DNA from: Candidatus Saccharibacteria bacterium CG10_big_fil_rev_8_21_14_0_10_47_8
Lineage (GTDB): Bacteria > Patescibacteriota > Saccharimonadia > Saccharimonadales > UBA10212
Length of the DNA: 15,487 nucleotides
Assembly (NCBI GenBank): GCA_002793885.1
Contig: PFEG01000063.1
Coordinates: 1-15,487 of the forward strand
Reading direction: 5' to 3'
Below are positions 5,876 through 13,396 of this stretch, in pieces. Under the pieces are notes generated by a model. That model ran no database searches. It was not told the DNA's origin and was given only the letters and a program-made list of their open reading frames with translations. Position 1 is the first letter of the stretch, and each line of letters opens with the position of its first letter. Position numbers and translations under genes: made by a program.

Positions 5876-7912
5876 TTAATTCAGGTTGGTAACTGCTCGG
5901 AGGGCTGAGACTCTGGAATTTAGGTGGGGGTATTTTTTCAGGTTTTCTTTGCGGTCTATGAAATTTTGGGCGGCGTTCCTGGCCGCGGCAATAAGTTTTA
6001 TGTCTGTTAGCTCGGCAACGCGCAAATCCAATGCTCCGTGTTGCATAGAGCCATAAATGGCGCCCGGGCCACGTAGCTGCAGGTCCAACTCTGCCAATTT
6101 AAAGCCGTCACTGATGGTTTCTAGAGCTCTTAAGCGCTGGCTGGGCGCGCGGCTATCACTGGGCACTAAATAACAGTAACTTTGATGCTCACCCCGTCCA
6201 ACCCGCCCGCGTAACTGATGGATTTGGGCCAAACCAAACCGTTCCGCGCCCTCGATAAGCATTATGGTAGCGTTAGGCACATCCACGCCTACCTCAATCA
6301 CCGTGGTACTGACCAAGATATCGTACCGATGAGCCACAAACTTTTTCATTACAGCGTCTTTTTCGGCCGATTTCATTTTGCCGTGTAATAGGCCAACACG
6401 GCGATGCTTGAAGTCATGTTGAGCCAATTGTTCGTAAACTTCTTCTACGGACACTCCGCCGCTAGTTTCGGTATCTGTTATTAACGGGCAAACCACAAAC
6501 ATTTGCTGTCCTGCTTTTAGCTGCTTATCAATACTCGCATATAAAGTTTTACGAGAATTTGGCGAGACAATTTCGGTGATGATTGTTTGGCGATCCGGCG
6601 GCAGCTCGTCCAACACCGAAATGTCCAGCTCACCATACAAAGTAAGCGCCAGACTGCGCGGAATCGGCGTGGCGCTCATGTGTAACACATGCGGCATGTG
6701 CCCTGCTTTAGCCTGCAGCTTTTTGCGTTGCTCGACACCAAAACGGTGCTGTTCGTCGATAATCACCAGGCCGAGTTTATGCATATCAACCTTTTCACTG
6801 ATTAGCGCATGTGTACCAACCATAAATTTAATGTCGCCGTTTTTAATGCGCTTATGGGCATTTGATTTTTGCTTAGGTGTTAAGCCGCCAATCAGCAAGC
6901 TGACCTTGTCGCCTTGGCCAACACTACTCATCAGTAGGTATATCGTATCGGCATGTTGCCGGGCTAAAATTTCGGTTGGCGCCATCAGCGCTACCTGAAA
7001 CCCCTGTTCGATGGCCATTAGCGCCGCCATAGCGGCTACCACGGTTTTGCCTGACCCCACATCGCCCTCTATAAGCCTGTTCATAGGTTGAGTCTTTTCG
7101 AGGTCTTGATAGATTCGCCATATCACCTTGCGCTGGGCATTAGTCAGCTTAAAGGGCAGGCTGCCTACAAAATCTTTTGCCAACTTCTGTTTGAATATGA
7201 TTGCCAGCGCCTTACCCTTGGAAAATTCATATTTATTGAGTAGCGCCGCCAGAGTAAGTTCAAATATCTCCTCAAAGCCTAGCCGGCGTTTAGCTTTATC
7301 TAGCGCCGTAACAGATGACGGAAAATGCATTTCAGAAACCGCTCGGCTATAGACCACCAGTTTCTCCCCATCAATCAGCCACTTTGGCAGGTGCTCGTCG
7401 AGGTCTTTAACGGATTTGATGGCTTGCAGCACTAGTTTACGAATAACGGAAGATTTTAACCCCTTAGTTTCACGGTAGATCGGCACAATGCGGGCCGTGT
7501 TAACTGGAAAGTCGCTAGCAAGTTCAATAGACGGATTTAAGATACTGAATCTGCTGCGCCTAAGCGCATATTCCCCAGCGATAAAGTACGAAGCGCCGTG
7601 TTTTACAGCCCCAGCGCGGTAAGGTTGGTTAAACCAGATAAGACGTACGCTGCCGCTATCATCACTGGCAATGGCCTCGGTGATATGCATGCCCCGCCGT
7701 ACATAGCGGCCCGTGGCCTGGCTTATTTTGGCTTCGATAGTAACTACACCCGGGCGTAATTTATCGATAGCGCTCATATGGGAATAATCTTCGTAGCGAC
7801 GTGGATAATAGCCTATAAGATTTCCAATACTATGCACACCAAGAACGGCCAGTTTTTTAACTAGCTCCGGACCCGCCCCCTTAAGCTCATTTACGGGTGA
7901 GTTAACAGTCAC
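5876..7912 (-). CDS. recG: ATP-dependent DNA helicase RecG
   Basis: Helicase that regresses stalled replication forks and processes branched DNA. The 678 residues are full length. The N-terminal wedge/OB region (about 1-220) opens with the helix-hairpin-helix-like KGAGPELVKKLAVLGV. Helicase motifs are Walker A GDVGSGKT 283-290, motif Ia APTEILARQ 311-319, the DEQH box 386-389, SAT 413-415, and the motif V/VI region to QLRGRVGRGEH at about 566-576. The C-terminal TRG-type motif RGPGAIYGSMQHG (614-626) replaces the more usual RGPGDFLGTRQSG. The start is a GTG at 7912. No Shine-Dalgarno sequence precedes it; instead an extended -10 TGCTACACT ends 8 bases upstream, so the mRNA probably has little or no leader. 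rsmD follows 38 bases downstream. Confidence 0.97.
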   Translation of the reverse strand: MTVNSPVNELKGAGPELVKKLAVLGVHSIGNLIGYYPRRYEDYSHMSAIDKLRPGVVTIEAKISQATGRYVRRGMHITEAIASDDSGSVRLIWFNQPYRAGAVKHGASYFIAGEYALRRSRFSILNPSIELASDFPVNTARIVPIYRETKGLKSSVIRKLVLQAIKSVKDLDEHLPKWLIDGEKLVVYSRAVSEMHFPSSVTALDKAKRRLGFEEIFELTLAALLNKYEFSKGKALAIIFKQKLAKDFVGSLPFKLTNAQRKVIWRIYQDLEKTQPMNRLIEGDVGSGKTVVAAMAALMAIEQGFQVALMAPTEILARQHADTIYLLMSSVGQGDKVSLLIGGLTPKQKSNAHKRIKNGDIKFMVGTHALISEKVDMHKLGLVIIDEQHRFGVEQRKKLQAKAGHMPHVLHMSATPIPRSLALTLYGELDISVLDELPPDRQTIITEIVSPNSRKTLYASIDKQLKAGQQMFVVCPLITDTETSGGVSVEEVYEQLAQHDFKHRRVGLLHGKMKSAEKDAVMKKFVAHRYDILVSTTVIEVGVDVPNATIMLIEGAERFGLAQIHQLRGRVGRGEHQSYCYLVPSDSRAPSQRLRALETISDGFKLAELDLQLRGPGAIYGSMQHGALDLRVAELTDIKLIAAARNAAQNFIDRKENLKKYPHLNSRVSALRAVTNLN

Positions 7913-7920
7913 TGCCTAAC

Positions 7921-7929
7921 AGTGTAGCA
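7921..7929 (-). promoter_or_regulatory. Extended -10 promoter of recG (TGCTACACT)
   Basis: The minus strand reads TGC-TACACT, an extended -10 element, ending 8 bases before the GTG start of recG. Standard spacing puts transcription start 1-2 bases before the start codon. No -35 at 16-18 bases is visible, which is tolerable for extended -10 promoters. The identical 9-mer precedes radA. A 5-bp inverted repeat, CACTG-CCTAA-CAGTG (7910-7924), overlaps the start codon. Confidence 0.5.
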
Positions 7930-7936
7930 AGTGTTC

Positions 7937-8164
7937 TTAGGCAACTTCGAGTTCAGTTATGCGAGTTTGGTGGTTTTTAAGTTCGTTGCTGTGGTTTTTG
8001 ATGGCTGTTTAATAACTTTGACCTCAGTTTTTACCTGGGCCACGTCATCTTTAAGCTGGGTAACATCCTGCCATTTGCGGCAATGGAGCTAGTCCTTCCA
8101 AGATAGCCTTGTTTTGGTCTCTTATCTCCTCCAGCGATGCGTCTTCGCAATGATCATTTTGCAC
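7937..8164 (-). pseudogene. Frameshifted small coiled-coil protein gene
   Basis: Three minus-strand segments read as one continuous acidic/basic coiled-coil protein if two shifts are allowed. From a GTG at 8164 the first frame gives QNDHCEDASLEEIRDQNKAI and a few more residues, to about 8078. The -1/+2 frame then gives WQDVTQLKDDVAQVKTEV and VKVIKQ, to about 8006. The original frame then gives IKNHSNELKNHQTRITELEVA and a TAA at 7937. The first frame alone stops at 8053-8051 and has further internal stops (8047, 8026, 8011). The two shifts compensate, so start and stop are in register over exactly 76 codons. Heptad-like spacing supports a helical rod. The pattern resembles short coiled-coil proteins common in these lineages, but no function is known. 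Real decay or two sequencing errors could both explain it. Confidence 0.7.
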
Positions 8165-8176
8165 AATGGTATTTTA

Positions 8177-8956
8177 TCATTTCTTACGGAGTTTTAGCCA
8201 AATACTAGGGCCAAAGTATAGCGGCGCCAACATCGGCTGAAGTACGCTCTCGGCGGCCAGTAGCGGTTTTTTGCCAAGGACTTTTTTAAGTTTAGGGGAG
8301 CGTAAGTTAGAGCCACTCAAAACCGACTCTACCTCAAAGCCAGCTTTATGGAGTAGTTTAATAATGGCTTTTGGATGGTGGTTAACAAAAGGAAGCTCTT
8401 TATCATTTTTATTAGCCTCGCTACTGATGTCAACTGGTTTTATTGGCACGGATTTACCTCGAACACCGTAGCGCAAACGATTCAAAAAATGAGCATCGTT
8501 GGCAAATTCTAAAATAAAGTTTCCGCCCGGCTTTAAAACCCGAGATATTTCATTAAATTCTGCTGATGGATCCGGCAAATGATGCAAAACCCGTACTACT
8601 AACACTAAATCTACTGAACTGGCCGGCATTTTTAGATCGGCCGCCTGTAAGAGCTTGCGCTCAACTGAAGGCATATCTTTAAGATAAATTTTACCAATAT
8701 CCAGCTGCTGCTGGCTAGGTTCGGCTAATGTTACCTTATCGGCATACTTAGTCAAGAATTTACTAAGCCTTCCGTATCCGCCGCCTACATCTATAGCTTG
8801 CTCAAAATGCTTACCCTTTAGCAAACGATTAATGGCCATTTCTTCCGCGGCATGCTCGTATTCCCGGCCAGTCCAGTAATCCTGGTAGTTGTATTTGGGG
8901 TCATTATACTGGTCGGCCTTACGAGTAGTTTTTTTAGCGGTCTTCGTTGTAGCCAT
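8177..8956 (-). CDS. Class I SAM-dependent methyltransferase (Methyltransf_11 type), substrate unknown
   Basis: A 259-residue Rossmann methyltransferase. After a lysine/threonine-rich N-terminus (1-14) and a YNYQDYWTGREYEH segment come SAM motif I IDVGGGYG (55-62), the acidic end of strand 2 in LAEPS (E79), the VRVLHHLPDP motif (121-130), and LKPGGNFILEF (141-151). This order matches UbiE/MenG-like and general small-molecule methyltransferases. The C-terminal 100 residues, which would determine substrate, are not recognisable. Its ATG directly follows the tyrS stop (TAAATG on the minus strand), and no Shine-Dalgarno sequence is evident, so translation is probably coupled to tyrS. Transcription from the tyrS promoter is likely. 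The stop codon is TGA, showing that TGA is a stop in this genome. Confidence 0.88.
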   Translation of the reverse strand: MATTKTAKKTTRKADQYNDPKYNYQDYWTGREYEHAAEEMAINRLLKGKHFEQAIDVGGGYGRLSKFLTKYADKVTLAEPSQQQLDIGKIYLKDMPSVERKLLQAADLKMPASSVDLVLVVRVLHHLPDPSAEFNEISRVLKPGGNFILEFANDAHFLNRLRYGVRGKSVPIKPVDISSEANKNDKELPFVNHHPKAIIKLLHKAGFEVESVLSGSNLRSPKLKKVLGKKPLLAAESVLQPMLAPLYFGPSIWLKLRKK

Positions 8957-10207
8957 TTACTTTAATTCTACCAGAGCCGAGTCTTTATAGGCTTTGCCCC
9001 GGCGCAGCAACAATCGGCCATTCAGAAAATCAGCCTCACTCAGGTTATTCTTTGTATCATTAATTGGTTTGCCGTTGATATAGATGGAACCCGAGGCAAG
9101 CAGGCGCCTGGCATCAGAGTTCGATGAGGCCAAGCCTGCCTCAACGAGAGTGGCGATGATAGGGCTTCCAGATTCAACCTTAACTGATGATAATTCCTGC
9201 CTAATCGCTGCCAAGTCCTCCGCGGAGGCTTCACCAATAGATACTTGACTAGTCAAGTATCTTGTAACTGTAGTAGCTGCCGTATTATCCTGGCTGCCAT
9301 GGACCATGTGTGTAAGTTCTTCGGCCAACGCTTTCTGGGCGACCCTGGAAGCCGGATCGGCCTTTTGGGCTGACATAACCTGCTCTATTTCCCCTTTAGG
9401 CTTCAAGCTGTAATACTTTAAATAATCCCCTACATCGGCATCGTCAGTATTAATCCAAAATTGATAAAACTGAGTCGGTGTGGTTTTTACGGGATCTAAC
9501 CAAATCGCTCCACCCTCAGACTTGCCAAATTTCTTACCTGTAGTCTTGTCTATTACAAGCGGCATAGAAAAAGCGTTAACTTCTGCACCTTCTTTTTTGC
9601 GAATCAACGATACGCCAGACAGCATATTTCCCCACTGGTCGGAGGCGCCAATCTGTAATACCACGCCATGGTTCTTATTTAGGTGCCAAAAATCATAGCC
9701 CTGGATTAACGAGTAGCTAAACTCAGCATAACTAATACCAGAGGCACCCTCGCCCATCCGCTCTGTTATAAAGTCCCGCTGCATAAGCTCGGCCATGGAG
9801 AAATTCTTGCCTACGTCACGCAAAAACTCTAAGTAACCAATATCTTTAAACCAGTCGTAGTTATCAACGGGGACAAAATCTTTGCCAGCGAATAGTTTAT
9901 TAATCTGCTGCTTGATAGCCTCGACATTCTTCTGGATTTCTTCGCGTGGTTTTAGCTCGCGCTCGCTGGATTTGCCACCCGGGTCGCCTATTAAACTCGT
10001 AGCCCCACCGGCTAGAATGACTGCTTTCCAACCAGCATCGATTAATCGCCGGGCCAGCATCATCGCTGCCAGATTGCCAATGGTCATGCTATCGCTCGAG
10101 GCATCGACCCCATGGTAAAAAGTCTGGGGCATATCCAGCCACTTATTATCTGCAAAGGTTTTGTCTTTTATCAATCCGCGCCAGGTTAAATTTTCGCTTA
10201 AGCTCAT
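8957..10207 (-). CDS. tyrS: Tyrosyl-tRNA synthetase
   Basis: Class I synthetase that charges tRNA-Tyr. The 416 residues are normal in length. The nucleotide-binding signature is degenerate: DSMTIGNL (39-46) holds TIGN where most TyrRS have HIGH or HVGN. Tyrosine recognition is seen in YSLIQGYDF (165-173), and ASDQWGNM (188-195) and the KMSKS equivalent KFGKS (226-230) are clear. The C-terminal S4 RNA-binding domain spans about 350-412 (DARRLLASGSIYINGK). The ATG at 10207 has no Shine-Dalgarno sequence; a TATACT lies on the minus strand at 10249-10244, suggesting a leader of about 30 bases. A methyltransferase gene abuts its stop. A perfect 24-bp palindrome lies in the coding sequence at 9239-9262, in the linker before the S4 domain. 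Confidence 0.96.
   Translation of the reverse strand: MSLSENLTWRGLIKDKTFADNKWLDMPQTFYHGVDASSDSMTIGNLAAMMLARRLIDAGWKAVILAGGATSLIGDPGGKSSERELKPREEIQKNVEAIKQQINKLFAGKDFVPVDNYDWFKDIGYLEFLRDVGKNFSMAELMQRDFITERMGEGASGISYAEFSYSLIQGYDFWHLNKNHGVVLQIGASDQWGNMLSGVSLIRKKEGAEVNAFSMPLVIDKTTGKKFGKSEGGAIWLDPVKTTPTQFYQFWINTDDADVGDYLKYYSLKPKGEIEQVMSAQKADPASRVAQKALAEELTHMVHGSQDNTAATTVTRYLTSQVSIGEASAEDLAAIRQELSSVKVESGSPIIATLVEAGLASSNSDARRLLASGSIYINGKPINDTKNNLSEADFLNGRLLLRRGKAYKDSALVELK
9239..9262. repeat. 24-bp perfect palindrome inside tyrS
   Basis: The halves AGATACTTGACT (9239-9250) and AGTCAAGTATCT (9251-9262) are exact reverse complements with no spacer. The palindrome encodes part of RYLTSQVSIG, in the linker between the catalytic and S4 domains. 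A 24-base perfect palindrome is not expected by chance in a window this size. No function is visible. Confidence 0.9.
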
Positions 10208-10313
10208 TATATTTAATTCAGTTAATACTCATCTTACCAGTCTAGTATAACTCAAAGATGAAGACAGCTATTAGTGCTTATGTTTTGTGGTACATTTATA
10301 GGAGCATCGGGTT

Positions 10314-10322
10314 TGGTATAAT
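10314..10322 (+). promoter_or_regulatory. Extended -10 promoter of the PBP gene
   Basis: TGG-TATAAT is a perfect -10 with the extended TG. TTTATA lies 16 bases upstream as a possible -35. Transcription would start near 10329, giving a leader of about 22 bases to the ATG at 10352. The only Shine-Dalgarno-like string, AAAGG (10331-10335), is rather far from the start codon. Confidence 0.65.
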
Positions 10323-10351
10323 ATTGCGAGAAAGGTCCGTTAAACCTATAC

Positions 10352-13300
10352 ATGAGTAGCCGCTTGGGCAAAGGTAGTAATCGACCGCGCCGGTCTAGTA
10401 GCAAATATGTTACCACTCACAGTGGTAGCCAATTAAAGATACACCGTTCTCTGGGCGAACGCTGGATGGCGCGCCGGGAGCTTAAGGCCAGGCGCAAGGT
10501 ACAACGTATGCAGGGCTTGCCCAAGTCACGGTTTAAGCGAACCCTGTGGCGGCTCCATCCTAAACGCTTAGCAGCCTACTGGTTCAGCCGTGACGGCGCG
10601 ATTATGGCGTTAAAAATCGCCGGTATCGGCATATTGGTCTTGTTCATTGTGACTTTGGCGGTTTTTGCATATTTCCGCAAAGATTTGCCCTCAATTACCG
10701 ATATATCCGGCGGCAACCTGGGTGGCAGCATTAGTTATTATGACCGCAGCGGCCAGACTTTACTCTGGCAAGACTACAACGCGATTAAACGCGTCCCTGT
10801 TGCCAGCGGCGATATATCCAAATATGTAAAAGACGCCACCATCGCCACCGAAGATCGTAATTTTTATAACGAAAAAGGCTTTGACATAAAAAGCATTATC
10901 CGGGCCGCATTTAACGACATATTTCACAGAGGCGGAACCCAAGGAGGCTCTACCATAACCCAACAACTGGTAAAAATTACCCAGGAATGGACCAAAGAGC
11001 GTACGTTGACGCGAAAAGTTAAAGAGTTGATTTTGGCCGTGGAGCTAGAGCGCAGCTACACTAAAGATGAAATTTTGACTGGTTATCTTAACGCTGCACC
11101 TTATGGCGGTGTAGACCACGGTGTTCAGGCCGCCGCCAGCGACTACTTTCATAAATCCGCCAAAGATTTGACGTTGCCGGAATCTGCAATGCTGGCAGCT
11201 ATCCCTAAAGCACCCGGCTACTACTCACCGTACAGCCCTTACTTTGAAAGGTCGTTATTCAATGCCCGCTACAACTATGTGCTTGACTCTATGGTCCAAA
11301 CCGGAAAAATTAAGAAATCCGAAGCAGAGGCTGCTAAAAAGTTTGACGTTATCGCTACGGTCCAGCCACAGCAAACCAAATATGCCGGTATCCGTTCACC
11401 ATACTTTGTGCTAGCCGCCAAAAACGAATTATCCAATACCTTTTTGAGCGGCGAAAACGGCAGCGGCTCATCCAAAGCCGGCGGCTGGAAAGTTATTACC
11501 ACGCTAGATACCAAACTGCAGGATCTTGCCGAACAGCAGGTCCAAAAGGGCATCGCCCAAGTTAGACGTCAAGGCGGGGATGAAGCGGCCTTGGCCGCTG
11601 AAGATGTTAAGACCGGCCAGATGGTCGCTTTGGTCGGCGGGGTAGACTTTGCTAATTCCGAATATGGCCAGATAAACTATGCTCAAACCCCGCTGCCGCC
11701 TGGCTCCAGCTTTAAACCGTATGACTACACGGCTCTGATAGAAAACAGTAACAGTGCTGGTGCTGGCTCTGTATTATATGATGTCCAACAGGCTATCCCT
11801 GGTTATCCGTGTACCAACAAAGCTTTGCCAAAAAATGGAGGGAACTGTCTGGAGGACTATGATTTTCGCTATCCCGGCCCGATGACATTGCGCTACGCGC
11901 TGGGCGGCTCACGCAACGTTCCAGCCGTTAAAGCCATGCTCATAACTGGAGTAGATAAAACTATCAAGACTGCCGAGGCTATGGGCTTAAAAAGTGGCTA
12001 TAAGTGCTACTCTGATCAAAAGTTAACCCAAACCACCCAATGCTATGGGGCTTCGGGCATTGGTGACGGCGCATTCTTGCATCTTGACGAACACGTGCAT
12101 GGGTTTTCCACCATTTCCCGGCTGGGTAACTACATTCCCCAAACTTATATTATGAAGATTTACGGCTCTAAAAGCAGCACTAAGCCGTTCTACGAATGGA
12201 AACAACCTAAAGGCAAGCAAGTTGTCCGGCAGGATGCGGCATATATTGTTGCTGATATAATTTCTGACCCTAAGCCTAGCTACTTCCCGGCTGGACGTAA
12301 ACCGCATCGTTTTAAAGGCTGGAACTTTGCCATGAAGACCGGTACGACCGCCGAGGGCAAGGATGGCTGGATGATAGGCTTTTCAACCAAGTACGCAGCC
12401 GGTGCGTGGGTTGGCTACCACACTAGGCAAAAGACGCTGTCAGGCACCATGGAAAATATGACCCAGCCAATTTGGCAGGGCTGGATGAATGCTGCCCATG
12501 ACGGCGTTACGCCAGCCAACTGGACCGAACCAAGCGATATACAGCACCAACCTGCTTATGTAGTTACCAGCCACGTTGGCATTGGATCGGTTGAACCCTC
12601 ACCTGGTACGGAGATTTATCCATCGTGGTACAAGCCCAAGGCCACTACTACCAAAAACGCCACTATCGATAAAGTATCCGGGAAGCTAGCCACCGATTGC
12701 ACACCCAGTCTTGCCAAGCAGACCCAGGGCGGTAACAGCACGGCCGACCACTTTTCAATAGATATCTTTTACGGTAATGGCGCGGCCACCAATCCTAACA
12801 ACACCACTGCCAACGATGATGCCCACAGCTGTAGCGATTCCAAACCGACTATTAGTGTGTTTATAGACGGAACAGATGTTAGCAACGGCGGAAATGCCAC
12901 CTGTACGGGCAGCTGTAGCATCACCGCTACTGTTTCCGCAGGTACTCACCCGTTCAATGACCCGGCTCATCCGCAGTTTCCGGGTACGGTAAACTTATTA
13001 GTCAACGGCCAGGTAGTCCAGTCACAATCAGCTGCCGATCCATCTGATACAAAGACATTTACCTATTCCGGTTCAGGCAGCGTAACGATAGCCGTTCAGG
13101 TTATCGATAGCGTGCTTTATGACGCTACTTCAGGTAACGCTACAGTGAGCTTTGCTGCAGCAGCACCAGCGACACCAACATTCTCTATTAGTAGATCAGG
13201 TACTAACGACAATAAGATTGATTGGTCTAGTGTTAGTGGAGCTACATCCTATAAGGTCTATTGGACCGGTGCTGGCGGCTCGTCACCGCAGACCGTTGTT

Positions 13301-13393
13301 ACCACTACTTACACAATTCCAGGCGGCAGTAGTGCCAGTAATGTCAGAGTTGAAGCTTATACCGGAACTACGCTAATTGCACAGTCAAGCTAG
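10352..13393 (+). CDS. Class A penicillin-binding protein (PBP1A-like) with Ig/FN3-like C-terminal extension
   Basis: Bifunctional peptidoglycan glycosyltransferase/transpeptidase of 1013 residues, anchored in the membrane. A long Arg/Lys-rich cytoplasmic tail (1-84) precedes one membrane helix (about 86-107). The GT51 domain shows ATEDRNFY with catalytic E167, GGSTITQQL (198-206) and RKVKE with the second glutamate E225. The usual histidine of EDxxFxxHxG is Glu (E174). The transpeptidase has SSFK with nucleophile S452, SRN (520-522) and KTGT (662-665). Cysteines at 487, 499, 552 and 564 could pair outside the cell. After about residue 730 follow a Thr/Asn-rich linker, an Ig-like segment (about 830-935, with C851 and C855) and an FN3-like domain (about 940-1010) of the 'WSSVSGATSYKVYW' type. 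Such add-ons may bind cell wall or a surface partner. It is divergent from tyrS and ends 3 bases from radA. Confidence 0.95.
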   Translation: MSSRLGKGSNRPRRSSSKYVTTHSGSQLKIHRSLGERWMARRELKARRKVQRMQGLPKSRFKRTLWRLHPKRLAAYWFSRDGAIMALKIAGIGILVLFIVTLAVFAYFRKDLPSITDISGGNLGGSISYYDRSGQTLLWQDYNAIKRVPVASGDISKYVKDATIATEDRNFYNEKGFDIKSIIRAAFNDIFHRGGTQGGSTITQQLVKITQEWTKERTLTRKVKELILAVELERSYTKDEILTGYLNAAPYGGVDHGVQAAASDYFHKSAKDLTLPESAMLAAIPKAPGYYSPYSPYFERSLFNARYNYVLDSMVQTGKIKKSEAEAAKKFDVIATVQPQQTKYAGIRSPYFVLAAKNELSNTFLSGENGSGSSKAGGWKVITTLDTKLQDLAEQQVQKGIAQVRRQGGDEAALAAEDVKTGQMVALVGGVDFANSEYGQINYAQTPLPPGSSFKPYDYTALIENSNSAGAGSVLYDVQQAIPGYPCTNKALPKNGGNCLEDYDFRYPGPMTLRYALGGSRNVPAVKAMLITGVDKTIKTAEAMGLKSGYKCYSDQKLTQTTQCYGASGIGDGAFLHLDEHVHGFSTISRLGNYIPQTYIMKIYGSKSSTKPFYEWKQPKGKQVVRQDAAYIVADIISDPKPSYFPAGRKPHRFKGWNFAMKTGTTAEGKDGWMIGFSTKYAAGAWVGYHTRQKTLSGTMENMTQPIWQGWMNAAHDGVTPANWTEPSDIQHQPAYVVTSHVGIGSVEPSPGTEIYPSWYKPKATTTKNATIDKVSGKLATDCTPSLAKQTQGGNSTADHFSIDIFYGNGAATNPNNTTANDDAHSCSDSKPTISVFIDGTDVSNGGNATCTGSCSITATVSAGTHPFNDPAHPQFPGTVNLLVNGQVVQSQSAADPSDTKTFTYSGSGSVTIAVQVIDSVLYDATSGNATVSFAAAAPATPTFSISRSGTNDNKIDWSSVSGATSYKVYWTGAGGSSPQTVVTTTYTIPGGSSASNVRVEAYTGTTLIAQSS

Positions 13394-13396
13394 CCT

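Noticed and set aside
8051..8053. Stop-codon readthrough or recoding in the coiled-coil pseudogene
   Set aside because: Several different stops follow in the same frame, and the coherent protein continues in another frame, so a frameshift explains it better.
8177..8179. Alternative genetic code (TGA as glycine)
   Set aside because: TGA ends the methyltransferase at a natural position, and I saw no in-frame TGA inside the recognised genes.
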